A stretch of DNA of 64,000 bases from Rhodanobacteraceae bacterium ZG21-1 (GCA_021390615.1 JAJEJU010000025.1:1178001-1242000); one strand, 5' to 3'; counted from the first letter of the stretch, positions 8,166-20,800 are shown. Notes: generated by a model not told the origin, from the letters alone. Made by a program: numbers and translations.

Positions 8166-10367
8166 CTACCAGCGCCAGCTGGCAGTGCCCATCACCACGC
8201 GGCGCTGGCCCCAGGTGCAGCCCAGCTCGCCGTAGCAGGCCGCGACGTAGTGGCGGTCGAACAGGTTGTTGGCGTTGAGCGCCAGGCGCACCTGGTCCCA
8301 CTGGTAGTGCACCACGGCGTCGACCAGGGTGAAGGCTGGCACGTTGAAGTCGCGGGTGAGCGCGGCCACCGCGAGATCCGGGTGATAAGTGCCGCCATAG
8401 GTCTCGCCGACGCGCCGCACGCCCGCACCGAAGCCCAGCCCGTGCGCAGGACCGCCCTGCACGGTGTAGTCGGCCCATACCGAGGCCATGTGCATCGGCA
8501 CCGTGGTCGGCGGCTTGTCCAACTGGGTGGGATCGGTGCTCCTCAGCGTGCGCACCTGGTCGTAGGTATAGGCGGCGCGCAGCTGCAGGCCGTCGGTGAG
8601 GTGCGCCACGCCTTCCAGCTCGGCGCCGCGCGAACGCACTTCGCCGGCCGCCATCGAGAAGTTCGGATGCTGCGGATCGGTCTCGAGCACGTTGGTCTCG
8701 TGGATGTCGAACACCGACAGGGTCAGCGTCGCGTCGATGTCGTGCGGCTGGTATTTCAGGCCGCCCTCGATCTGCCGGCCCAGGCTGGGCTGGAACGGAC
8801 GTCCAAGGTAATCGGTGCCGCTGTTGGGCAGGAACGAGGTGGACCAGCTCACGTACGGCGCCAGGCCGAAATCGGTGAGGTAGACCAGGCCGGCGCGGCC
8901 GGTGGTCTTGGAATCCGACTGATGGGTGATCCCGCCGCCGAGCAGATAATCCGCACGCGTGCTGGCCCAGTCGCGGCGCACGTCAAACATGCCGACCCAG
9001 TGATCGCCGTACTTGATCTGATCCTGTGCATACACGCCGGTCTGGCGCAGCGTCTCGGCGGTGTCGCTGGAATGCACCGACAACGGCGGCACCGGCTGGC
9101 CGTAGACCGGATTGAACACGTCCAGCGGATGCGCGAGGTTGCCGTATTCGTTGCTCAGCCCGGTGAAGTAGCTCGCATCCAGCCCCAGCAGCACCGTGTG
9201 GGTGAACGGCCCGGTCTCGAAGTGGGCGATCGCGCGATTGTCGAAGGTGTAGCTGTTCACCCAGGACTGATCGTGGAACGCGATGCGCTGCATGGTGCGG
9301 TAGTCCGGCGCCAGCGTGCCGGTGCCGTACTGCTGGCGCCAGTCGACCTGCTGGCGCTCCACCCGTCCGTCCAGCTCGAACGACCACACCTCGTCGATGC
9401 GGTGCTTGAACTGGTAGCCCAGGCCGTACTGGCTGCGCTTGTAGCTGTCGAAGTCGGTGTCGCCGGTGAACAGCGACGGGCTCAGCCTGCCGTTCGGGTT
9501 GTACAGCACGCTGCCCTGGGCGGGCAGGAACGGGTACAGGCTGTTGGTGAGGTCGCGCTGGAAGTTCGCCAGCAAGGTCAGGCTGGTGTCCTCGTCCGGC
9601 CGCCAGGTGATCGCCGGCGCGATCGCCACGCGCTTGTCGTAGCCGTGGTCGATCTGGGTGTCGTCGTCGTGAGCCACCGCGGTGAGCCGATACAGCCAGT
9701 GCCCGGCCTGGTCCAGCGGACCGCTGAAGTCGGCCTGCAGCTGGCGGAAATCCTGGTTGCCCAGTTGCACGCCCAGCTCGTGCAGCGGCTCGGCGGTGGG
9801 CAGCTTGCTGCTGGCGTCGATCACGCCGCCGGGCGTGTCCTGGCCGTACAGCACCGAACTCGGACCTTTCAGCACCGACACGCTCTGCAGCAGATAGGGC
9901 TCGATGCGCCCGGCGAACTGGCCGGGCACGAAGCGCAGGCCGTCGAGATAGATGCCGAAGGCACCCGCGCTGAAGCCGCGGATCATCGGCCAGTCGTAGC
10001 GTTCGTCGGTGCCGGTGGCATTGGTCGACACGCCCGCGGTGTAGACCAGCGCGTCGGAAAGATTCTGCACCGCGCGCACGGTGAGCTCCTGCTGGTCGAT
10101 CACGCTGATCGACTGCGGCGTCTCGATCAGTGGCGCAGCCGTCTTGCTGCCTACCTGGGCGGGCGCCACGACCGCGGCCTTGACCTGCACGCCCTGCAGT
10201 TCGGTGACCTTGCGATCGCCGCCGTCCACATCGGGCTGTGCGACAGGCGCATCGGACGCAACGGCAGACTGCGCGGCAAGCAGCAGGGCGCCGGCGATGG
10301 CACAGGAAAGAAGGGCAGGACGGAAACGTCCAGCAACCCGCGATGCGGGCGAATTCGCAATGAGCAC
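8166..10367 (-). CDS. TonB-dependent siderophore receptor
   Basis: Outer-membrane 22-strand barrel with an N-terminal plug, importing a ferric siderophore with energy from TonB/ExbBD. Start is GTG 10367, with AAGGGG 6 nt upstream, giving a 733-aa precursor; upstream codons in frame lack both a ribosome site and signal-like sequence. The signal peptide (FRPALLSCAIAGALLLAAQSAVAS) is followed by a TonB-box-like VTELQGVQVKA, then the plug with TPQSISVIDQQEL, RGFSAGAFGIYLDGLR and VLKGPSSVLYGQDTPGGVI. The chain ends in the aromatic terminus TASWRW typical of outer-membrane proteins. It is first in a three-gene operon with the PepSY protein. I found no convincing Fur box upstream. The siderophore is not predictable; ferrichrome/ferrioxamine-type receptors look similar. 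Confidence 0.93.
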   Translation of the reverse strand: MLIANSPASRVAGRFRPALLSCAIAGALLLAAQSAVASDAPVAQPDVDGGDRKVTELQGVQVKAAVVAPAQVGSKTAAPLIETPQSISVIDQQELTVRAVQNLSDALVYTAGVSTNATGTDERYDWPMIRGFSAGAFGIYLDGLRFVPGQFAGRIEPYLLQSVSVLKGPSSVLYGQDTPGGVIDASSKLPTAEPLHELGVQLGNQDFRQLQADFSGPLDQAGHWLYRLTAVAHDDDTQIDHGYDKRVAIAPAITWRPDEDTSLTLLANFQRDLTNSLYPFLPAQGSVLYNPNGRLSPSLFTGDTDFDSYKRSQYGLGYQFKHRIDEVWSFELDGRVERQQVDWRQQYGTGTLAPDYRTMQRIAFHDQSWVNSYTFDNRAIAHFETGPFTHTVLLGLDASYFTGLSNEYGNLAHPLDVFNPVYGQPVPPLSVHSSDTAETLRQTGVYAQDQIKYGDHWVGMFDVRRDWASTRADYLLGGGITHQSDSKTTGRAGLVYLTDFGLAPYVSWSTSFLPNSGTDYLGRPFQPSLGRQIEGGLKYQPHDIDATLTLSVFDIHETNVLETDPQHPNFSMAAGEVRSRGAELEGVAHLTDGLQLRAAYTYDQVRTLRSTDPTQLDKPPTTVPMHMASVWADYTVQGGPAHGLGFGAGVRRVGETYGGTYHPDLAVAALTRDFNVPAFTLVDAVVHYQWDQVRLALNANNLFDRHYVAACYGELGCTWGQRRVVMGTASWRW

Positions 10368-10611
10368 AGCACACCCCTTGATGCGTTTGGTGGCTTGCTG
10401 GGCTGCTGCGAAGAGGAGCCGGCTGGCTGGCGATGATAGATGGCGCGCACCGGCGAGGCCGGGGCGGAACGTCAATTCTCGCTGCCGCTGCGCGTGTCGT
10501 CAATCGATCGGCCGCGATCGCGAGGACGCGACTCGCACGCGCGACGTCCACAGGTAGCGTTCGGCGCGGCATGTTTGGTGCCGCAGACGGCCAAATGCAG
10601 ACGCCGACAGC

Positions 10612-11457
10612 TCAGTGCGCCGCATCCTCGAAGCGGATCGACGACAGCGTGCGCACCAGCGGGTCCATGAAGTCGGCCGGCACCGCCAGCTGGCGCCGAT
10701 CGTCTTCCACCGCGCCGATCAACACCTGGCGGCGATGGACCAGGCAGAAGCTCAGCGAACCCAGGCGCGAGGGCCCGGCCGGCAGAGCTAGCAGCACGCC
10801 GCTCCAGCCCGGACCGCTCAGGTTCCGGAACACACCCTTCCTGGCCTGGCGAGTGGGCAGCCAGCGTCCCTGCTTGAAGGCGGCCGGGCAGCGCTGCGCG
10901 TTGTCGTCCATCACCGACTGCAGCTCGGGCGATGGCTGGCCGGCTTCATCCGATGTCGGCGACCAGGGAAAGTCGTCGGTCGTCTCGCACATCAGCCCGA
11001 ACCAGCGCGTGTCCAGCGAACCGCGCTTGCGGAAGCTCCAGAAGTAACCGTGGGACATCGGCGCCTGCCACAACCATGGCAGCTGGTCCGAAGGCAGCGC
11101 CTGCGTCGATTGATACAGCACCACGTCGGGGCCGTTGTAGCGAACATGCTGACCTTCGCCCAGGTCCAGCGAGAACTGGCAATCGCCAAGGTCGATGCGG
11201 GCACGACCGGGGCCGTCCATGCCGGTCGCCTCGCCCGTGCTGTTGCCGATTCGCACGGGGCCTGCTTCCGATGCCGGGCATGACATCGATGAAATCATCG
11301 CCGAGAACAGCAAGATTGCGACACCGAAGCGCCGCCATGCGCTCAGGCATCGCGCGCGAAGCGATGCCGCACGAGTGACGGCGGGGAGCCGCCAGTAAGC
11401 CAGCACGCCGTGCCGGCCATGTCGGCGGCGACAGCCGCCTTCGTCGAAGTCCTTCAC
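10612..11457 (-). CDS. Unrecognised exported protein downstream of ppc
   Basis: I do not recognise this 281-aa protein. Start is tentatively GTG 11457 (AGGGAG 8 nt upstream); a later start closer to the hydrophobic stretch cannot be excluded. Residues about 44-58 (FGVAILLFSAMISSMSC) form a signal or anchor, and the Cys that follows could be lipidated. The mature part is rich in Trp and short beta-like segments (for example VVLYQSTQALP, GYFWSFRKRGSL, LGSLSFCLVHRRQVLIGAVE) and ends VRTLSSIRFEDAAH. Codon use and GC bias in this frame are typical of the neighbours. It lies 62 nt downstream of ppc on the same strand, so co-transcription is possible, but no functional link is evident. Confidence 0.6.
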   Translation of the reverse strand: MKDFDEGGCRRRHGRHGVLAYWRLPAVTRAASLRARCLSAWRRFGVAILLFSAMISSMSCPASEAGPVRIGNSTGEATGMDGPGRARIDLGDCQFSLDLGEGQHVRYNGPDVVLYQSTQALPSDQLPWLWQAPMSHGYFWSFRKRGSLDTRWFGLMCETTDDFPWSPTSDEAGQPSPELQSVMDDNAQRCPAAFKQGRWLPTRQARKGVFRNLSGPGWSGVLLALPAGPSRLGSLSFCLVHRRQVLIGAVEDDRRQLAVPADFMDPLVRTLSSIRFEDAAH

Positions 11458-11519
11458 GTCATGTGCTCCCTGCTGGTGGCCGCTGCGCATCGACGCGACG
11501 CGGCGAACTTCGTGCCCGC

Positions 11520-14222
11520 TCAACCGGTGTTCTGCAAGCCCTGCGAAACGCCGCTGACGCAGGCCACCAGCGCATGCAGCAGCGCGTCGTCCTGGCTGTC
11601 GCCGGCGCGCCAGCGGCGCAGCAGGTCGACCTGCAACAGGCTCATCGGATCGACGTAGGGATTGCGCAGGCGAATCGACAAGGCCAGGCGCGGATCGTCC
11701 TGCAGCAGCTCGTCGCTGCGCTTGAGTCGCAGCAGCCAGTGCCGGGTGCGTTCGAACTCCTCGCGGATCAGCGCGAAGAACGGCTCGTGCAGCGGCCCCG
11801 CGAGCCGGGAGAAGGCCTCGGCGATGTCGAGGTCGCACTTGGCCAGCACCATCTCCACGTCGTCGAGCAGGTTGGCGAAGAACGGCCAGTCGCACGCCAT
11901 CTCGGCCAGCCCTTCCTCGCCGTGCTCGGCCGCGCCCTGCTCCAGCGCGGTGCCCAGGCCGTACCAGCCGGTGATGATCGAGCGGCACTGGGTCCAGGCG
12001 AACACCCAGGGAATCGCGCGCAGGTCCTGCACGCCGCGCATGCTGCGCCGGCGCGATGGGCGCGAGCCCAATGTCATGCGCTCGATCACGTCGATCGGCG
12101 TGGCGGCGCGGAAATACTCGACGAAGCCTTCGCGCTCGACGAAGGCGCGGTAAGCCGCGCGGCTCTTGCCCGCCAGCGTGCTCATCCACAGCCGCCAGTG
12201 CTGCTCGCGCGGTTCGATTTCGCGCGGCCGCAGCGAGGCACGCAGCACCGCGCCGGTGATCTGCTCCAGGTTGCGCAGGGCCAGCGCGCGGATGCCGTAC
12301 TTGCGATGGATCACCTCGCCCTGCTCGGTCACGCGCAGCGCGCCGGCCACCGAACCGCGCGGCGAGGACATCAGCGCCGGGGTGATGCGCGCGCCGCCAC
12401 GGCTGGCCGAACCGCCGCGGCCGTGGAAGAACGCCAGCCGGATGCCCGCGCCGGCGGCGACTTCCAGCAGTTCCACCTGCGCTCGCTGCAGGCCCCAGCG
12501 CGAGGCCAGCGTGCCGCCGTCCTTGCCGCTGTCGGAATAGCCGAGCATCACCCACTGGCGATCGCCGCGCGCGGCGAGGTGCGCGCGGTACAACGGATCG
12601 TCCAGCAGCGAATGCAGGGTGGCCGGTGCCTGCGCGAGATCGTCGACGGTCTCGAACAGCGGCGCGATGTCCAGCGGCAGCGGCTGCTCTGCCGGCCAGC
12701 CGCCGCGACGTGCCAGCGCCAGCACCGCCAGCACGTCGGCAGCGGAGCGCGCCATGCTGATGATGTACAGGCCGGTAGCCTCGTCGCCGTAGCGCTGGCG
12801 GCTCTCGCGCAACGTCACGAACACCGCCAGCAGGTCTTCCGCCGCCTCGTTCGCGCAGGCGCCGAAGACCTGTTCGCCGGCGACGTAGGGGCGCAGCTTC
12901 GCCGCGCGCTCCTGCGGCGCGCGCGCAGCCCACTCGGCATCGTCCAGCAGGGCGGCCAGCGCATCGTCATGCACGCGCGAATCCTGGCGCAGGTCCAGCC
13001 GCGCGAGGTGGAAGCCGAAGCAGCGCACGCGGCGGATCAGTCGCTGCACTGCATAGGCGCCGGCATGCGCGCCGCGCCCTTCGACCAGGCTGTCGGCGAT
13101 CAGCTGCAGGTCGCCGACGAAGTCGTCCACCGCGGCATAGCCTTCCGCGGCGTCGGCATGCGTGGCCGCCAAGCGTGCGCCGACCAGGGTCAGCAGACAG
13201 CGATACGGCATGTCGGCGTGACGCGGGCGGATTTTTGCCGCCGCCTCGGGCAGCCGCCCGCGATACTCGGCCAACCTGGCCTGCAGCGCCGCGCTCACCG
13301 TGACCCGGTCTTCGGTCTGGCTGAGCAGGCGCGCCAGCGCGGCCACGTCGTCCTGATAGCGCTCCAGCACCTGTCCGCGCTGCGAGGCCAGGCACGAGGC
13401 GATGGTGTCGGCGCCGACATTGGGATTGCCGTCCATGTCGCCGCCGACCCAGGTGGCGAAGCGCAGAAAGGTCGGCAATCCCACTTCCTCGCCATACACC
13501 GCGATCCAGGCTTCCTGCAGCGACTCGTACAGCGCCGGCACGATGCGGTAGAGCGGATTGGCCAGGTAGAAGCCGACGTGCTCGTACTCGTCCTGCACGC
13601 TGGGCTGCAGCGGCGAGGTCTCGGCGGTCTGCCAGCCGGCCGACAAGGCCATGAAGATGCGGTCGTCGTCCTCGCGGCGCTCCTGCGGTGTGCGGCCGGC
13701 GTCGAAGTTGTCGACCAGGGCGCGCACGATCGCCTGCTCTTTTTCCAGCAGCGAGCGGCGCACCGCCTCGGTGGGATGCGCGGTGAACACCGGCTCGATG
13801 CGCAGACGCTCCAGCCAACCACGCAGTTCCTCCGCGCCGACGCCCTGCGCCTTGAGCCGGGTCAGCACGTCGAGCAGCGATTCCGGCTGCGCCGCGCCGC
13901 TTTCACGCTGGTAGTCGCGGCGGCGGCGGATCCGATGCACGCGCTCGGCCGTGTTCACCGCCTGGAAATACGCCGAGAAGGCCCGTGCCAGGGCCTCTGC
14001 GTGCTTCGCCGTCTGGCCGCCGACCAGGCCGGCCAGCGCGTCGGTCGGCTGCTGTTGCTGGCGGCGCTGGATCGCCGCGGTGCGCAGCGCCTCGACCTGC
14101 TCGAAGAAGGCCTCGCCACCCTGCTCGGCCAGCATCTTCCCGACCATCGCGCCCAGTCTCCACACATCTTCGCGCAGCGGGCCGTCGTGGGGCAGGAAAT
14201 CGACTTCGCGGCTGGTCGACAT
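11520..14222 (-). CDS. ppc: Phosphoenolpyruvate carboxylase
   Basis: Cytoplasmic anaplerotic enzyme making oxaloacetate from phosphoenolpyruvate and bicarbonate. The 900 aa compare with 883 in E. coli. Catalytic motifs are intact: [11 protein letters not shown] with the catalytic His, [10 protein letters not shown], the [12 protein letters not shown] loop, and the conserved C-terminal ...LQNTG that contributes to the allosteric site. The start chosen is ATG 14222 ([10 protein letters not shown]), which has GGGAG 6 nt upstream; the in-frame ATG at 14279 does not. It is divergently oriented from ahcY across about 320 bp that also contains the SAH riboswitch of ahcY. Confidence 0.97.
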   Translation of the reverse strand: MSTSREVDFLPHDGPLREDVWRLGAMVGKMLAEQGGEAFFEQVEALRTAAIQRRQQQQPTDALAGLVGGQTAKHAEALARAFSAYFQAVNTAERVHRIRRRRDYQRESGAAQPESLLDVLTRLKAQGVGAEELRGWLERLRIEPVFTAHPTEAVRRSLLEKEQAIVRALVDNFDAGRTPQERREDDDRIFMALSAGWQTAETSPLQPSVQDEYEHVGFYLANPLYRIVPALYESLQEAWIAVYGEEVGLPTFLRFATWVGGDMDGNPNVGADTIASCLASQRGQVLERYQDDVAALARLLSQTEDRVTVSAALQARLAEYRGRLPEAAAKIRPRHADMPYRCLLTLVGARLAATHADAAEGYAAVDDFVGDLQLIADSLVEGRGAHAGAYAVQRLIRRVRCFGFHLARLDLRQDSRVHDDALAALLDDAEWAARAPQERAAKLRPYVAGEQVFGACANEAAEDLLAVFVTLRESRQRYGDEATGLYIISMARSAADVLAVLALARRGGWPAEQPLPLDIAPLFETVDDLAQAPATLHSLLDDPLYRAHLAARGDRQWVMLGYSDSGKDGGTLASRWGLQRAQVELLEVAAGAGIRLAFFHGRGGSASRGGARITPALMSSPRGSVAGALRVTEQGEVIHRKYGIRALALRNLEQITGAVLRASLRPREIEPREQHWRLWMSTLAGKSRAAYRAFVEREGFVEYFRAATPIDVIERMTLGSRPSRRRSMRGVQDLRAIPWVFAWTQCRSIITGWYGLGTALEQGAAEHGEEGLAEMACDWPFFANLLDDVEMVLAKCDLDIAEAFSRLAGPLHEPFFALIREEFERTRHWLLRLKRSDELLQDDPRLALSIRLRNPYVDPMSLLQVDLLRRWRAGDSQDDALLHALVACVSGVSQGLQNTG

Positions 14223-14356
14223 GCGGTTCTCCCGGGCAAACCCCGAGGTTAGCCGATTGCCCGCATCGGTTTCATGCATAGCAGGCCGCGCGGCCCTGCC
14301 CTACGCCGCGCTAGGTGGCGCGGGCCAGTCCCGCTACAATAGGCGCTCGCCTTTCC

Positions 14357-14480
14357 TGCCGAGGGGCGCTGCGACCGTATGGCATGCGAGTCAACTCGCA
14401 TGAGCCCGCACGTGGTTGATGCAGGCTTTCACCGATACGGCCAGGCTCGGCGGGCTTTGATTTTCAACGGCGCCCGGTTT
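14357..14480 (+). ncRNA. SAH riboswitch (ahcY 5' leader)
   Basis: The leader matches the S-adenosylhomocysteine riboswitch class. Stem P1 is CCGAG (14359-14363) with CTCGG (14446-14450). The conserved GAGGGGCGCTGCGA follows. A 6-bp pseudoknot is formed by GGGCGC (14364-14369) and GCGCCC (14470-14475). Internal helices are CCGTAT (14375-14380) with ATACGG (14435-14440), and a perfect 8-bp hairpin CATGCGAG/CTCGCATG (14383-14402) with a TCAA loop. These RNAs turn expression on when SAH accumulates. Here the aptamer ends about 65 nt before the ahcY start, which is consistent with control of the ahcY ribosome site. Confidence 0.9.
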
Positions 14481-14545
14481 AAGCGATGCCCATCGCCATG
14501 GTTGCAGGCCACCCGGCCCGCCCTGCCTAAATCCGGAGATCCAAG

Positions 14546-15979
<1,434 letters not shown>

Positions 15980-16035
15980 GTCATGCCGCCGCGCCGGCTT
16001 GCCGGTGCGGCGGAAAGCGGCAAGCAATGCAGAAG

Positions 16036-16062
16036 GCGGCGCCTCGGCGCCGCTTTCTTTTT
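16036..16062 (+). terminator. Rho-independent terminator of ahcY
   Basis: GCGGCGCC (16036-16043) pairs perfectly with GGCGCCGC (16046-16053), and the T-run TTTCTTTTT follows directly. It lies 57 nt after the ahcY stop. Confidence 0.9.
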
Positions 16063-16175
16063 GGCCGAACGCCGGCGCCGCAGGCAAGATTAAGAGACCT
16101 TAATGAATCTTCCATGCCGGCCGTAACCGAGTTCGCCTAGAGTGGCCGCGATCCACGACCCCGGCCGGTCAACGC

Positions 16176-16619
16176 ATGCCCCATCCCCTTTCCCCTCGCC
16201 GTCTTATCGCGGCTGCCGTCCCGCATTGCCGTCGTCTGGTCCGCGCCAGCTGGCTGGCCGACATCGCCTGGCTCGCCGGCTGCAGCGTGGGGCCGGCCCA
16301 TCACCCTCCCGAAATGACCGTACCCGTCGCCGGGCAGCAGGCCGATACGCCGGCCGTTTGGCCATCCGCGAACTGGCGGCACGGCTTCGACTCGGTGCCG
16401 CTCGACCCGCTGATCGGACAGGCGCAGCGCACCTACGACATCGCGCAGGCGCAGCTGCATGCCGGTACGATCGACATCTTCACCGTATTGAACACGCAGG
16501 GCGCGCTGTTTTCCGCACACGATCCCGCCATGCAGGCCGAGGCAGCGCATCTGCAGGCGCTGGCCGGCCTGTTCGAGGCCTTGGGCGGCGGCTGGACGCA
16601 GCAAGCAAAGGTATCCTGA
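16176..16619 (+). pseudogene. Internally deleted RND outer-membrane factor (NodT/OprM family) remnant
   Basis: An intact 147-aa frame that joins the two ends of an outer-membrane efflux lipoprotein normally near 470 aa. Residues 36-84 match the N-terminus: lipobox LAGC, SVGPAHHPPEM, then WPSANWRHGFDSVPLDPLIGQAQ. Residues 85-140 match the extreme C-terminus: AQLHAGTIDIFTVLNTQGAL and ALAGLFEALGGGW. Roughly 300 residues holding the coiled-coil barrel and the membrane strands are absent; the junction is near nucleotide 16428. Its stop overlaps the adaptor ATG by 1 nt (TGATG), so it may persist as a translated leader even if it cannot form a channel. The pump would have to borrow another TolC-type channel. 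Confidence 0.75.
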
Positions 16620-17842
16620 TGAGCGTTGAATCGAATTCGCCGCGGCCGGCAGCCGCTTCTTCCCGTCCGTCGACGCACGGCAGCCGACGCCGCACGCGCC
16701 TGGTGTTCGCGGTGGTCGGCATGCTGCTGCTCGGCCTGGTGCTGTGGCTGCGGGCGCCCGGCAAGGAAGGCAAGGCGCAGGCCAAGGCGGGCGCGACCAG
16801 CGCCGTCGCGGTGGACACGGCCAAGGCCGCCTATGCCGACGTGCCGGTCTACCTGCAGGGCCTGGGCACGGTGCAGGCCACCTATACGGTGACGGTGACC
16901 CCGCGCGTCGACGGCGAACTGCAGAAAGTCGCCTTCGTCGAAGGCCAGGCGGTGAAGAAGGGCGACCTGCTGGCGCAGATCGACCCGCGTCCCTACAAGG
17001 CCGCGTATGACCTGGCCGTGGCCGCCAAGGCCAAGGACGAGGCGCAGCTGGCCAATGCGCAGCGCGACCTCAAGCGCTACCAGACGCTCGCCCCCGGCGA
17101 CTACACCAGCAAGCAGACCCTGGAGACGCAGGAAGCGCTGATCGCCCAGCTGCAGGCGCAGGTGCACGGCGACCAGGCCAACATCGACAACGCCAAGACC
17201 CAGCTCGACTACACCACCCTGGTCTCGCCGATCGACGGCCGCACCGGCATCCGCCTGGTCGATCCCGGCAACAACGTGCACAGCACCGACACCACCGGCG
17301 TGGTGGTGGTGACCCAGGTGCAGCCGATCACCGTGCTGTTCACCCTGCCCGAAGAACAGCTGCAGCCCGTCGAAGAAGCGCTGACTCAGGGCGCGGTGGA
17401 TGTGGTCGCGCTGTCGCGCGACAACCGCACCGAACTCGACCGCGGGCGCCTGCTGTTGATCGACAACCAGATCGACGCCAGCACCGGCACGGCCAAGCTG
17501 AAGGCTAGCTTCCCGAATCCGCACAACCGGCTGTGGCCGGGCCAGTTCGTCAATGCGCGCCTGCTGCTGCGCACCCAGCAGCACGTGCTGACCATTCCGT
17601 CGATCGCGATCCAGCACGGCCCGGACGGCAGCTTCGCCTACGTGGTGAAGGACGACCAGACGGTCGAGGCGCGACCGCTGCAGCTGGGCGGCGAGAGCGG
17701 CGACCGCGTGGTGGTGTCCGGCGGCCTCAGGGCCGACGAGCTGGTGGTCACCAGCAACCAGTATCGCCTGCAGTCCGGCGCCCAGGTGCGCGCGGCCGGT
17801 GCGGCGAAGGCCGCGACGGCAGCGCGGAACGAGGCGCCATGA
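16619..17842 (+). CDS. RND efflux periplasmic adaptor (MdtA-like)
   Basis: Membrane-fusion protein linking an RND inner-membrane pump to an outer-membrane channel. The 407 aa begin with a basic N-terminus and one membrane anchor (LVFAVVGMLLLGLVLWL, about 27-43). Then come the beta-barrel/lipoyl half-motif RVDGELQKVAFVEGQAVKKG and DLLAQIDPRPYKAAYD, a coiled-coil hairpin (about 130-185), the second lipoyl half TTLVSPIDGRTGIRLVDPGN, and barrel and proximal domains. The order matches MdtA/AcrA-type adaptors. ATG 16619 overlaps the preceding stop and its own stop overlaps the pump start as ATGA, so translation is coupled through the operon. Confidence 0.93.
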   Translation: MSVESNSPRPAAASSRPSTHGSRRRTRLVFAVVGMLLLGLVLWLRAPGKEGKAQAKAGATSAVAVDTAKAAYADVPVYLQGLGTVQATYTVTVTPRVDGELQKVAFVEGQAVKKGDLLAQIDPRPYKAAYDLAVAAKAKDEAQLANAQRDLKRYQTLAPGDYTSKQTLETQEALIAQLQAQVHGDQANIDNAKTQLDYTTLVSPIDGRTGIRLVDPGNNVHSTDTTGVVVVTQVQPITVLFTLPEEQLQPVEEALTQGAVDVVALSRDNRTELDRGRLLLIDNQIDASTGTAKLKASFPNPHNRLWPGQFVNARLLLRTQQHVLTIPSIAIQHGPDGSFAYVVKDDQTVEARPLQLGGESGDRVVVSGGLRADELVVTSNQYRLQSGAQVRAAGAAKAATAARNEAP

Positions 17843-20800
17843 GCCTCTCCACTCCGTTCATCAATCGGCCGGTGGCGACCTCGCTGCTGATGCTGGGCGT
17901 GCTGCTGATCGGTATCGTGGCCTTTCCGCTGCTGCCGGTGGCGCCGCTGCCGCAGGTGGATTTCCCCACCATCCAGGTCAGCGCCTCGCTGCCCGGCGCG
18001 AGCCCGGAGACCATGGCCTCGTCGGTGACCACGCCGCTGGAAAACCAGTTCTCGGAAATTCCCGGGGTCACCCAGATGACCTCGACCAGCGTGCTCAGCA
18101 ACAGCCAGATCACCCTGCAGTTCGACCTGGACCGCAACATCGACGCCGCCGCGCAGGACGTGCAGACCGCGATCAACGCCGCCGGCGGCCAGCTGCCGAA
18201 GAACCTGCCCTCGCCGCCCACTTATCGCAAGGTGAACCCGGCCGACTCGGCGATCCTGATCTACTCGGTGCACTCGGACGTGCTGCCGCTGACCTCGGTG
18301 GACGACTATGCCGAGAACGTGCTGTCGCAGCAGATCTCGCGCCTGCCCGGCGTGGCCCAGGTATCGATCGGCGGCCAGCAGAAGCCGGCCGTGCGGGTGC
18401 AGGTCGACCCGGCCAAGATCGCCGCGCTGGGCATCCAGCTGGAAGACATCGCCAGCGTGATGAGCGCGACCACGGTGAACACACCGAAGGGTTCGATCAA
18501 CGGCGCCACCCGCAACTTCACCATCTACGACAACGACCAGCTGCTGAAGGCGGCGCCGTGGAACGACACCGTGGTCGCCTACAAGAACGGCGCGCCGGTG
18601 CGCATCCGCGACATCGGCGTGGCGGTGGAAGGCCCGGAGAACAGCCAGCTGGCGGCCTGGCAGAACGGCAAGCCCGGCGTGATGCTGTTGATCTACAAGC
18701 AGCCCGGCGCCAACATCATCGACACCGTGAACCAGATCGAGAGCCTGCTGCCGCGAGTGATGAACTCGGTGCCGCCCTCGATCAAGGTCGACCGCGTGAT
18801 CGACCGCACCACCACCATCAAGGCCTCGGTGCGCGACGTCGAGTTCACCCTGATCCTGACCATCGCGCTGGTGGTGCTGGTGATCTTCCTGTTTCTGCGC
18901 AACGTGTGGGCCACCATCATTCCCGGCGTCACCGTGCCGCTGTCCCTGCTCGGCACCGCGGCGCTGATGTACCTGCTCAATTACAGCCTGGACAACCTCT
19001 CGCTGATGGCGCTGACCATCGCGGTGGGCTTCGTGGTGGACGACGCCATCGTGATGCTGGAGAACATCTACCGGCACATCGAGGAAGGCCTGTCGCCGAA
19101 GGAAGCCGCGCTCAAGGGCGCCGGCGAGATCGGCTTCACCATCATCTCGATCAGCTTGTCGCTGGTGGCGGTGTTCATCCCGCTGCTGCTGATGGGCGGC
19201 ATCGTGGGTCGCCTGTTCCGCGAGTTCGCGATCACCGTGACCATGACCATCGCGGTCTCGGCGGCGGTCTCGCTGACCCTCACCCCGATGATGTGCGCGC
19301 TGTTCCTGCGCGACGAGAAGCACGTGCGGCACGGCCGCGCCTACCGGGTCATCGAGGGCATGTTCGACCGCATGCTGGCCGCCTATACGCGCGGCCTGGA
19401 TTTCGTGCTCGAGCGCCAGCGCGCCACCCTGCTGGTGTTCGGCCTCACCGTGGCGGCCACCGTGGTGCTGTACGTGCTGGTGCCCAAGGGCTTCTTCCCG
19501 CAGCAGGACACCGGCATCATCAGCGGCCTGTCCGACGCGGCGCAGGACGTCTCCTTCAACGAGATGGTGCGGCTGCAGCACAAGCTCACCGACGTGGTGG
19601 CGAAGGATCCCGACGTGGCCGGCTGGGGCGCCTCGGTGGGTGGCTCGCGGCCGCTCAACAACGGCTTCGTGGTGATCGGCCTGAAGCCGCGCGACGAGCG
19701 CTCGGCCAGCGCCGACCAGATCATCACCCGCCTGCGCGGCGAGCTGGCCAAGGTGCAGGGCGCCACCCTCTACATGCAGGCGGCGCAGGACCTCAACGTG
19801 GGCGGCCGACTGGCGCGCACGCAGTATCAGTATTCGCTGCAGGACGCCGACCTGGACGAGCTCAACCAGTGGGCGCCGCGCCTGCTCGCGGCATTGAAGA
19901 AGCTGCCGCAGCTGCGCGACGTGGCCTCGGACCAGCAGTCCAGCAGCACCATGCTGACCCTGGACATCGATCGCGACCAGGCCGCGCGCTTCGGCATCCA
20001 GCCCGACCTGATCAACCAGACCCTGTACGACGCCTTCGGCCAGCGTCAGGTGACCCAGTACTTCACCCAGCTCAACACCTATCACGTGGTGCTGGAGATC
20101 ACCCCTGGCCTGCAGCAGGACCCCGGCACGCTGGACCGGCTGTACCTGAAGTCGCCGCTGACCAACCAGCAGGTGCCGCTGTCGACCTTCGCCAAGTTCG
20201 ACACCGACCACGTGGGCTATCTGTCGGTGAACCACCAGAGCCAGTTTCCGGCGGTGACGCTGTCGTTCAACCTCGCCCCCGGCGTGGCGCTGGGCGACGC
20301 GGTGGTGGCGATCGACCAGGCCTCGGCGAAGATCGGCCTGCCGTCCTCGATCAGCGGCAACTTCCAGGGCACCGCGCAGGCCTTCCAGTCCTCGCTGAAG
20401 AGCGAGCCCTACCTGATCCTGGCTGCGCTGGTGGTGGTCTACATCATCCTGGGCATGCTGTACGAGAGCTACATCTACCCGCTGACCATCCTGTCCACCC
20501 TGCCCTCGGCCGGCGTCGGCGCGCTGCTGATGCTGATGGCCTTCAACTTCGACCTGTCGGTGATCGCCCTGATCGGCATCATCCTGCTGATCGGCATCGT
20601 CAAGAAGAACGGCATCATGATGGTGGACTTCGCCATCCAGGCCGAGCGCGAGCAGCACCTCAGCCCGCACGACGCGATCCGCCAGGCCTGCCTGCTGCGC
20701 TTCCGCCCGATCATGATGACCACCATGGCCGCCCTGCTCGGCGCGCTGCCGCTGATGCTGGAGAACGGCACCGGCTCCGAGCTGCGCCAGCCGCTGGGCT

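Noticed and set aside
10368-10611. Fur box before the TonB receptor
   Set aside because: Only weak partial matches to GATAATGATTATC-like sequence were seen; none is good enough to report.
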